Shown piece after piece: positions 16,213-20,922 of a stretch of DNA of 20,922 nt; the stretch's first letter is position 1; each line of letters begins with the position of its first letter. The notes under the pieces are model-generated. The model saw only the letters and a program-made list of their open reading frames with translations. It was not told the DNA's origin and made no database searches. The position numbers were made by a program, and so were the translations under genes. The DNA comes from an uncultured Prevotellaceae bacterium (GTDB taxonomy: Bacteria > Bacteroidota > Bacteroidia > Bacteroidales > Muribaculaceae), in the NCBI GenBank assembly GCA_937904375.1, contig CALDIG010000285.1:1-20922 (forward strand), given 5' to 3'.

Positions 16213-16620
16213 ATGAAAAGAATATTTGTCGCCTTAACATTATTCATGATGATAGTCTGTGCAAACGCTCAATCATCTTCAAGCAAACCACCTAAATATG
16301 CGGAAAATCCAAACGCCACATTCCAATTATTTCCAACTCAGAATATGTGGAACTTCATCAAGCTCAACACACAGACTGGTGAAATGTGGCAAGTGCAATA
16401 CGCCATTAACGACGATGATAGCCGTGTTAGTGTCACGCTAAACGACATAATTCTAATCGGGAGTACCGACAAGAAAGTTAATGGCAGATTCACCTTGTAT
16501 CCAACGGAGAATATGTACACATTTCTCCTGCTCGACACAATAGACGGTCGTGTGTGGCAGGTACAATGGTCAACAAAAGCCGGAAACCGTGGCATAGTTG
16601 ATAGAATTTATGATTTCTAA
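16213..16620 (+). CDS. Small exported protein with two WQVQ repeats
   Basis: I chose the ATG at 16213 because it opens a clear signal peptide (MKRIFVALTLFMMIVCANAQ, cleavage after Ala19); the longer frame from 16168 would put 15 polar residues before it and overlap the SBD-like gene. The mature part has two copies of a ~29-residue unit: FQLFPTQNMWNFIKL...GEMWQVQY at ~37-63 and FTLYPTENMYTFLLL...GRVWQVQW at ~93-119. I recall this F-LYPT-NM---FLLLDT--G--WQVQW unit from other Bacteroidota proteins but know no function. The protein is probably periplasmic or secreted. The composition is more AT-rich than the operon upstream, and 20 bases separate it from the SBD-like stop, so it may or may not share that transcript. 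Confidence 0.78.
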   Translation: MKRIFVALTLFMMIVCANAQSSSSKPPKYAENPNATFQLFPTQNMWNFIKLNTQTGEMWQVQYAINDDDSRVSVTLNDIILIGSTDKKVNGRFTLYPTENMYTFLLLDTIDGRVWQVQWSTKAGNRGIVDRIYDF

Positions 16621-16622
16621 AC

Positions 16623-17330
16623 ATGATTGTTGAAAGTATGACCTACGAAGAAATCTGCCGTGAGTTCAACCGAATTCACGCAGAGTATTTCCCTCGTATT
16701 CAGTCAAGGATGCGACCTGATGGCACTGACTGTTCCAAGATACGGAGATATATGCTGAAGCATAAATCTCTGAAGAATGTGTTGTTTCCTGCCATCACCT
16801 ATAAGGTTGACAATAATACCACATTCTGCTCGATACCGCTCATCCATGACTACAATACTTTCAAGAAGATTGGTCCGACTGCCGTCACGTTTATCACCTA
16901 CCTTGACAAGTATGGCATGAATGCTTTGGTGAGAGGCGGCAGCCTTGACAACCAATTTTTCTTTATCACGTCTCACTTCTTCGACCGCTACATGGAGCGG
17001 TTCTTGGGCAAGAAGATTTCAAAAGTTGAAGCTATTGCCGAGTTCTTTGCCAACAACGGCAACTTCGTGATGACTCCGCACCCGACCAAAGACAACCCTA
17101 ACAACATGATTGGCTCTGCCAATGACGTTGTGTTCTTTAGCGAGCGATTGACTGACACAATCTCAATAATGAGAACGTGCATCACTCGTGAACAGCTTTT
17201 CGACAACCAAACTCATTCAGCAGAATTGCTTGACAAACTTGTTGATGAGTTTGATGTCGAGCGTGAAACCCTCAAACAGTACATCGTGAACAACAGGAAA
17301 AATCCTTTTGTTCATGTGCCATTCTTCTAA
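16623..17330 (+). CDS. Hypothetical protein (235 aa)
   Basis: I do not recognise this protein. It has no signal peptide or membrane segment and should be cytoplasmic. Visible features are an acidic N-terminal helix, a central LVRGGSLDNQFFFITSHFFD segment that continues RYMERFLGKKISK, and a C-terminal region rich in acidic residues that ends in HVPFF. The TSHFFDRYMERF stretch resembles a motif I have seen in uncharacterised proteins of Bacteroidales accessory regions, again without a known role. The start is 2 bases after the preceding stop, and the next gene begins 3 bases after its stop, so 16213-17711 reads as one transcription unit. The coding call is well supported; the function is unknown. 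Confidence 0.72.
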   Translation: MIVESMTYEEICREFNRIHAEYFPRIQSRMRPDGTDCSKIRRYMLKHKSLKNVLFPAITYKVDNNTTFCSIPLIHDYNTFKKIGPTAVTFITYLDKYGMNALVRGGSLDNQFFFITSHFFDRYMERFLGKKISKVEAIAEFFANNGNFVMTPHPTKDNPNNMIGSANDVVFFSERLTDTISIMRTCITREQLFDNQTHSAELLDKLVDEFDVERETLKQYIVNNRKNPFVHVPFF

Positions 17331-17333
17331 TCT

Positions 17334-17711
17334 ATGGACGAGAAGCCGAGTAGAGAACAGCTCATTTTGCTTGTAAACTCGCTGTGCAAGTTACAAGACA
17401 AAATTTTGTCGGTGAAAGGGATGCCGAAACACATTCAGCAACCCATCGCCGACAAGTTCGAGCCGTTGAAAGCCCCGATGTTCTTTGTCTGGGATAAACT
17501 CGGCTACGGCAGTCCTACCGAACTTTCTTCGCGAGGCATCAATGGCTACTGGATGGCATCTTTCCATACATCGCCGCCTGATTTCCTCGCGGAGTGCATA
17601 CAACAACTCCGCTCGTATGAAATCCCTATCAACGAATATGACGGCGGCATCGATCTGCAACGCTCGCTCATCAATTTCTATTCAGAACTTCAAGAATTGT
17701 ACGAAATATAA
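17334..17711 (+). CDS. Hypothetical protein (125 aa)
   Basis: I do not recognise this small protein. It is soluble, with a helical N-terminal part (REQLILLVNSLCKLQDKIL), a central aromatic region (MFFVWDKLGYG, GYWMASFHTSPPDF) and an acidic helical end (INFYSELQELYEI). No catalytic motif is evident. The start lies 3 bases after the upstream stop, so it is co-transcribed with the 235-residue protein. A Rho-independent terminator follows about 65 bases after its stop, making this the last gene of the unit that ends before the exported-protein cluster. Confidence 0.7.
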   Translation: MDEKPSREQLILLVNSLCKLQDKILSVKGMPKHIQQPIADKFEPLKAPMFFVWDKLGYGSPTELSSRGINGYWMASFHTSPPDFLAECIQQLRSYEIPINEYDGGIDLQRSLINFYSELQELYEI

Positions 17712-17774
17712 GGAAAAGCAACGTGACCATTACACACCTATTGGCGTTATCGTTGCAATAAACGCTGATTATGG

Positions 17775-17801
17775 GCCTCGGATTTTTCCGTGGCTTTTTT
17801 T
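17775..17801 (+). terminator. Rho-independent terminator
   Basis: An 8-position stem, GCCTCGGA (17775-17782) against TCCGTGGC (17787-17794) with one T:T mismatch, closes a TTTT loop and is followed by seven Ts (17795-17801). It lies after the stop at 17711 and before the promoter element at 17846, so it should end the upstream transcription unit. Confidence 0.75.
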
Positions 17802-17845
17802 CGATATTTTTTCTTGCTGTGCAGATAGAGCGCACTTTTGCCCTC

Positions 17846-17853
17846 TACCTTTG
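17846..17853 (+). promoter_or_regulatory. Bacteroidota -7 promoter element (TAnnTTTG)
   Basis: TACCTTTG at 17846-17853 matches the TAnnTTTG -7 consensus of Bacteroides-type sigma factors exactly. Transcription would start about 17860, leaving a leader of roughly 35 bases before the ATG at 17895. A good TTTG at the -33 position is not obvious; only CTTG near 17813 is close, and its spacing is poor. The leader is AT-rich (ATAATTAATTTTTTTCAC), usual for strong starts in this phylum. Confidence 0.55.
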
Positions 17854-17894
17854 CGCCAGATAATTAATTTTTTTCACTTATAAAACGGTTTATT

Positions 17895-18476
17895 ATGAAG
17901 AAACTACTTTCATTACTCGCTCTTGTGCTGTGCGTGACAACCGTGCAAGCACAGAACACGGCATCGCAATGCTATCGCGGTTTTGCTGATGCCGGTTACA
18001 CCATCGGTGTAGGTGACTATGATTTCGGTCGCTTCGAGATTAACACCTCTCATGGCTATCAAATCATTCCGCAACTGTACGTCGGCGCTGGTGCAGGTCT
18101 GCACTTTATGCCGAAGTACAAGTATCAACCGGGCGACCTCACTATCCCGATGGATCAACGAGAGGCTAAGGTTGACATTCCTGTGTTCGCCAATGTTCGA
18201 GGAACATTCCTGAAAACGAAATTTGCTCCATTCGTTGATGCTAAGGTCGGTACATACGTCACCAACGGCGGAGGATTGTATTACAACATCTCCGCAGGTC
18301 TCCGCATCTCTACCATTGGCAAGCAAGCCGTAAACATCATGGTTGGTTACACAAGTGAGAAGCTGGAGTTTGAGTCATTCCATAAGTTCGTAAGTTCTTA
18401 CAGTATGGACTATACCACTAAGCCCCGTAAACTTGACTGCGAGGGTGTATCAATCAAGGTGGGATATGAATTTTAA
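17895..18476 (+). CDS. Outer-membrane beta-barrel-like protein
   Basis: The 193-residue protein begins with a typical signal peptide, MKKLLSLLALVLCVTTVQAQ, cleaved near residue 18-20. The mature part has alternating short stretches with many glycines and aromatic residues (YRGFADAGYTIGVGDYDF, YVGAGAGLHFMP, YYNISAGLRIS, VNIMVGYTSEKL) and ends in KVGYEF, with the terminal phenylalanine common in outer-membrane barrels. Its size fits an eight-strand OmpW/OmpX-like fold. It is the first gene after the 17846 promoter and lies 21 bases before the lipoprotein gene. The ligand or role is unknown. It probably has no direct link to the defence operon. Confidence 0.72.
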   Translation: MKKLLSLLALVLCVTTVQAQNTASQCYRGFADAGYTIGVGDYDFGRFEINTSHGYQIIPQLYVGAGAGLHFMPKYKYQPGDLTIPMDQREAKVDIPVFANVRGTFLKTKFAPFVDAKVGTYVTNGGGLYYNISAGLRISTIGKQAVNIMVGYTSEKLEFESFHKFVSSYSMDYTTKPRKLDCEGVSIKVGYEF

Positions 18477-18497
18477 CAACATTAAAACACAAAAATC

Positions 18498-19280
18498 ATG
18501 AAGAAATTACTTCTCTTTACGTTACTCATCTTGCCGCTGGCTTTTGCCTCGTGTGGCAGCGATGATGAACCCAACTACTCCAACCAAACATTGGTGGTTG
18601 GCAGTGTGTATGCAATCCCCGGAGGAAGTACCGGTTGGACTTCTGACAACGAACTGATTGCAAGCGTCTCGACTAATGGCGTGACAGCCGAGCATGTCGG
18701 CGAGACCTACATCCGCAACGGCAACAAGTCGTTCAAGGTCACGGTGACAGCCAAGTACAATACATTCAAAGAGCCATACATGAAGTTTGGTGCTTCTATG
18801 TCCACAGTGAAAAGCTTTATGAGTGGTTACACGCTGAACAAAGAGTTGTCCGAAGCACTTCTCTACGATGGGAAATTCCCTGTGATGTACTATATGTACA
18901 CCTTCAAAAACTCCGGGATGTATTTGTCATCGGCTATTATCAAATCATCTTCAGTTGACACTGACGAAATGGTTGAATTTATGAAAGAACGCTATGTTTA
19001 TGTCACAATGGATGAAAGCAAATACTATTTCGCCTTCATCAGCCCGGACATGAAAACTATAGTCATTCTGCAACTTGATACCATGGACTACCAAGTAGTT
19101 TATGAAGTCATCTATGCAGAATATACCGGTTCAAGTTCCGCTCCTGCGCAAACCATGAAGATGATGAAGAAGCAACTTGCTCCTGCATCAACCGAGGCTA
19201 ACGCCGAGGTCAAGGCAGAATACTCGCGTCTGCTCGATGTCATGCCCGAAATGAATACAGAACTTAACATCTTAAAGTAA
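18498..19280 (+). CDS. Surface lipoprotein with an Ig-like (BIG2-like) domain
   Basis: This 260-residue protein starts MKKLLLFTLLILPLAFASC, a lipoprotein signal with the lipidated cysteine at residue 19. The mature end CGSDDEP resembles the acidic lipoprotein export signal that sends Bacteroidota lipoproteins to the cell surface. Residues ~30-80 look like a BIG2 Ig-like domain: GWTSDNELIASVSTNGVTAE, then HVGETYIRNGNKSFKVTV. The remaining ~170 residues are unrecognised and contain a serine/alanine/methionine/lysine-rich stretch (SSSAPAQTMKMMKKQLAPAS) near 215-235. It lies 21 bases after the barrel gene and 6 bases before the next, so the three are probably co-transcribed and may act together at the outer membrane. 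Confidence 0.75.
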   Translation: MKKLLLFTLLILPLAFASCGSDDEPNYSNQTLVVGSVYAIPGGSTGWTSDNELIASVSTNGVTAEHVGETYIRNGNKSFKVTVTAKYNTFKEPYMKFGASMSTVKSFMSGYTLNKELSEALLYDGKFPVMYYMYTFKNSGMYLSSAIIKSSSVDTDEMVEFMKERYVYVTMDESKYYFAFISPDMKTIVILQLDTMDYQVVYEVIYAEYTGSSSAPAQTMKMMKKQLAPASTEANAEVKAEYSRLLDVMPEMNTELNILK

Positions 19281-19286
19281 CCTACT

Positions 19287-19712
19287 ATGAAGAAAGTAAT
19301 GCTTATCCTGGCACTGTGCATCATGGGCATAGCTGCCAACGCTCAAACGAGCGATAATCCCGAAAAGGTGAAAGTGTATTGCGAGGTGATGTGCGTGCAA
19401 TACAACTTGTTCAAGCAAGACGTAAACGCACTTGTTGACTTCGGTGTGGCTGAAAAAGCAAAGTATGCCAACGGCTGGATCTACAACAGTGAGAACGACA
19501 AGAAGATGTCATTCGCTTCTCCAATGAGCGTTTTCGCTTACATGGCAAAACGTGGGTGGGAGTACAAAGACGCTATCATCATCACCGAAAGCGGAGGCTT
19601 TGGTGGCATGGGGGGCAAATCTCATGTGTGGCACTTTATCCTTACAAAGGATTTCCCTGCCGACTACACTCCTGAAGATGTAATCGGTGACATTGACTAT
19701 CGCAACAAATAA
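19287..19712 (+). CDS. Small exported protein of unknown function
   Basis: The 141-residue protein has a clear signal peptide, MKKVMLILALCIMGIAANAQ, cleaved after about residue 19. The mature region contains KVYCEVMCVQYNLFK, an ALVDFGVAEKAKYANGW segment, then MSVFAYMAKRGWEYKDAIII and a glycine-rich GGFGGMGGKSHVWHF. The pattern of a regulated secreted or periplasmic protein is clear, but I know no function. It is the last gene of the exported cluster and is followed after about 45 bases by a terminator-like hairpin. Confidence 0.72.
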   Translation: MKKVMLILALCIMGIAANAQTSDNPEKVKVYCEVMCVQYNLFKQDVNALVDFGVAEKAKYANGWIYNSENDKKMSFASPMSVFAYMAKRGWEYKDAIIITESGGFGGMGGKSHVWHFILTKDFPADYTPEDVIGDIDYRNK

Positions 19713-19755
19713 CGTGAAAGTGTAAACTTTCAAAGAATTGCTTTTTAATTTGGGT

Positions 19756-19780
19756 GGGTCAGCTTTGGCTCACCCTTTTT
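19756..19780 (+). terminator. Rho-independent terminator
   Basis: GGGT-C-AGC (19756-19763) pairs with GCT-C-ACCC (19768-19775) with one C:C mismatch around the loop TTTG, followed by five Ts (19776-19780). It lies about 45 bases after the last exported-protein gene and should end that transcript. Confidence 0.65.
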
Positions 19781-19819
19781 GCATACCAACCGCCGCGTGG
19801 CGGTGGTTTGCTCATCGGT

Positions 19820-19856
19820 AAGGGTTGAGACGGCTGGCTCCGCTCAATCCTTTTCT
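19820..19856 (+). terminator. Second terminator-like hairpin
   Basis: AAGGGTTGAG (19820-19829) pairs with CTCAATCCTT (19843-19852) with one G:T wobble; after a bulged A the stem continues CGG/CCG around the loop CTGGCT. The sequence after the stem is T-rich (TTCTTGTTTT). It may back up the first terminator or be a structured leader element. Confidence 0.55.
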
Positions 19857-19997
19857 TGTTTTATCTGCTCTCTGGTTGCTACAGAAGTTAGAAACGATGT
19901 CGGATGCCGCCGTCGCTGAATTTTGGGTGAATAATTGATTACTGCTATCGCCCCTGTATTAGTTTTTCCGTCACAAAGTTAAGGGCAGCCGCTCTCT

Positions 19998-20094
19998 GCA
20001 AGGCTATACAAGTTGCTCCAAAATTTTTCTTCAATTTTTTCCTGCGTAAAAAATGGCTCACCCTACGGGAAGAAAATTTTTGGGCAAGCCTTGC
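19998..20094. repeat. Three-tier nested inverted repeat
   Basis: Three dyads share one centre. The outer arms are GCAAGGCT (19998-20005) and AGCCTTGC (20087-20094). The middle arms are CAAAATTTTTCTTC (20019-20032) and GAAGAAAATTTTTG (20069-20082), pairing at 13 of 14 positions. The inner arms are ATTTTTT (20034-20040) and AAAAAAT (20048-20054) around CCTGCGT; they sit inside the middle dyad but off its exact centre. The structure ends about 65 bases before the next gene start. It could be a transfer or single-strand origin, an operator region, or a folded leader RNA. Confidence 0.75.
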
Positions 20095-20161
20095 TGCCGG
20101 TCGCTTTCCTGCCTCACTTTATATAGTTCCGTAAAAAGCTTATACGCGATATACGTAATCA

Positions 20162-20440
20162 ATGATTTATTCACCCTCAAAATTTTATACAGCTATGACA
20201 GCATCTTATAACACATCGTTCTTTAACACTTCTGCCGCAGCCGAGAGCAGAGTTTGTAAAAAAGCTTACCGCTCTACCGCACTCAATAATTTCACTGTTG
20301 ATGTGGTTGACTTCGAGAATGAAATCCACACTTTCGAGGTCGAAGCCGAGAGCGAGAGCGAGGCGAGCGAGCAAGCCGCACAAATGGCTATGTCGCAAGG
20401 CTCACAAGTTAGTTACTGCAATGTCTATTGCGAGCAATGA
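20162..20440 (+). CDS. Small acidic hypothetical protein, mobile-element type
   Basis: This 92-residue protein has no signal peptide or membrane segment. Its C-terminal half is strongly acidic and alanine-rich (EVEAESESEASEQAAQMAM) and ends SYCNVYCEQ with two cysteines four residues apart. I do not know its function; small proteins with an F-VEAES-AE-A pattern are, as I remember, common in conjugative-element maintenance regions. Two starts are possible: 20162 (MIYSPSKF) and 20195 (MTASYNTS). The second is preceded by an AT-rich stretch and cannot be excluded. It is the first gene after the nested inverted repeat. Confidence 0.6.
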   Translation: MIYSPSKFYTAMTASYNTSFFNTSAAAESRVCKKAYRSTALNNFTVDVVDFENEIHTFEVEAESESEASEQAAQMAMSQGSQVSYCNVYCEQ

Positions 20441-20489
20441 CAAGCACCGAGTTAACAACACTATCTATAAATTTCTAAATTCTACCATT

Positions 20490-20561
20490 ATGGCAAATTT
20501 GATTTTAGCAAGCAAGCGAGAAGTTAAAGAGCGGCATGTTTTGGCACGTTTACCGCAGTGA
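20490..20561 (+). CDS. Possible 23-residue leader peptide
   Basis: An ATG at 20490 opens a short frame, MANLILASKREVKERHVLARLPQ-stop shortened here to its two ends MANLILASK and VLARLPQ, that overlaps the next gene by 26 bases in another frame. It follows an AT-rich stretch that would suit translation start. It may couple translation to the 20536 gene, or be the displaced start of that gene after a frameshift, or be chance. Nothing beyond position and start context supports it. Confidence 0.2.
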   Translation: MANLILASKREVKERHVLARLPQ

Positions 20562-20823
20562 GAACAACAACAAGAGCGAGGAGTTTTACTTCGCCAACCC
20601 CCTCAAGGCGTTGCGTTACGCCTTCATCCTCCGCAAGCGCTTTAATGCCATCATCCCTAAGGGAGTCTATGGCAAGCTGATGGCAGACGTGAAGGCAAGC
20701 AAGCCCGAGAGCACCGAACCCGCCACCGCACCGGTGGAGAGCACCGAGAGCGCACCGGCACAAGCTGAGAGCGCACCCAAGAAGAAAGGCGCACGCAAGA
20801 GCGCCAAGAGCGAGAGCAAGTAA
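20536..20823 (+). CDS. Small protein with an A/E/P/S/K-rich tail
   Basis: The 95-residue protein begins MFWHVYRSENNNKSEEFYF, continues NPLKALRYAFILRKRFNAI to residue ~45, and then becomes a low-complexity tail of alanine, glutamate, proline, serine and, at the end, lysine (PKKKGARKSAKSESK). The tail comes from imperfect DNA repeats around GAGAGCACCGA and GAGAGCGCACC. The folded head is probably a small alpha/beta domain; the tail is likely disordered, and its basic end could bind nucleic acid. The start is fixed by an in-frame stop at 20506-20508 with no other ATG between. No function is known to me; the context suggests a mobile-element housekeeping gene. Confidence 0.65.
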   Translation: MFWHVYRSENNNKSEEFYFANPLKALRYAFILRKRFNAIIPKGVYGKLMADVKASKPESTEPATAPVESTESAPAQAESAPKKKGARKSAKSESK

Positions 20824-20839
20824 TTAGAATGTTTCACAA

Positions 20840-20865
20840 GGTGGGCGAGCCACAAGCCGCCCACC
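20840..20865. repeat. Intergenic hairpin without T-run
   Basis: GGTGGGCG (20840-20847) and CGCCCACC (20858-20865) form a perfect 8-bp stem with a 10-base loop, between the stop at 20823 and the next ATG at 20882. No T-run follows, so it is more likely an mRNA-stability or attenuation element than a classic terminator. Confidence 0.55.
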
Positions 20866-20881
20866 ACAATACCCCCGAACT

Positions 20882-20922
20882 ATGAAAGTTTTTGAGAAAA
20901 TGACAAGGCGAGATTTAGAGAA
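20882..20922 (+). CDS. Start of a gene cut by the window edge
   Basis: An ATG at 20882 opens a frame, MKVFEKMTRRDLE, that is still open at the last base. It follows the hairpin by 16 bases and sits in an A-rich context. Too little is visible to name it. Confidence 0.45.
   Translation, partial: MKVFEKMTRRDLE

Larger units (their letters stand above)
19713..20161. other. Non-coding region with several hairpins
   Basis: I see no credible gene here. The region holds two terminator-like hairpins (19756-19780 and 19820-19856), a GC-rich hairpin with a perfect 6-bp stem ACCGCC/GGCGGT around GCGT (19789-19804), an AT-rich stretch, and a three-tier inverted repeat (19998-20094). CAAAGTTA at 19974-19981 is, read on the - strand, a perfect TAnnTTTG element (TAACTTTG), so a leftward transcript is possible, but no -33 box is evident. 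Parts of the sequence around 19971-20060 look familiar to me from leader regions of Bacteroidales conjugative elements; this is memory, not a search. Confidence 0.6.

Noticed and set aside
19713..20161. tRNA or integration attachment site
   Set aside because: I found no cloverleaf, no T-loop-like GGTTCGAATCC stretch and no direct repeat that would mark an attachment site; the hairpins there read better as terminators or leader structures.

Overview
The window looks like an accessory, probably mobile, region of a gut Bacteroidales genome (phylum Bacteroidota). The taxonomic signs are indirect: a perfect TAnnTTTG -7 promoter element at 17846, A-rich stretches rather than strong Shine-Dalgarno sites before most starts, exported proteins that begin MKK and have ANAQ- or VQAQ-type signal cleavage sites, and a lipoprotein whose mature end reads CGSDDE, resembling the surface-export signal of this phylum. 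All genes lie on the + strand.

Positions 1-16192 form one very tightly packed defence operon with gaps of 1 to 14 bases or overlaps. In order it holds: the C-terminal end of an N6-adenine DNA methylase; a 1307-residue helicase fused to an Eco57I-type methylase domain; a single-pass membrane protein of unknown function; a BRO-N DNA-binding domain fused to a class III-like Fic AMP-transferase domain; an HNH nuclease; an 843-residue protein that resembles a DruH/STY4851-type partner; a 2107-residue DUF1998 helicase of the DruE type; and a short protein that looks like the sulfur-binding (phosphorothioate-sensing) N-terminal domain of a restriction enzyme without its nuclease half. I read this as a restriction-modification module placed directly upstream of a Druantia type III-like module, with Fic, HNH and SBD genes inserted in or added to it. 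The system name is inference from domain layout and needs profile searches.

The restriction module is mosaic. From about 3250 to about 5210 the base composition falls sharply. This segment covers the catalytic and target-recognition half of the fused methylase and the whole membrane protein, which suggests specificity exchange by recombination. It also holds three in-frame 15-bp repeats and a perfect 21-bp inverted repeat with a 4-nt loop.

Positions 16213-17711 hold a small exported protein with two internal repeats and two unrecognised cytoplasmic proteins. After a terminator and a Bacteroidota-type promoter comes a three-gene set of exported proteins (17895-19712): an outer-membrane barrel candidate, a lipoprotein with an Ig-like domain, and a small periplasmic or secreted protein.

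Positions 19713-20161 are non-coding and rich in structure: two terminator-like hairpins, a GC-rich hairpin, and a three-tier nested inverted repeat. The last 760 bases carry small genes of the kind found in the maintenance regions of Bacteroidales conjugative elements, and the start of one more gene that runs off the window. No rRNA, tRNA, CRISPR array, transposase or integrase was seen.
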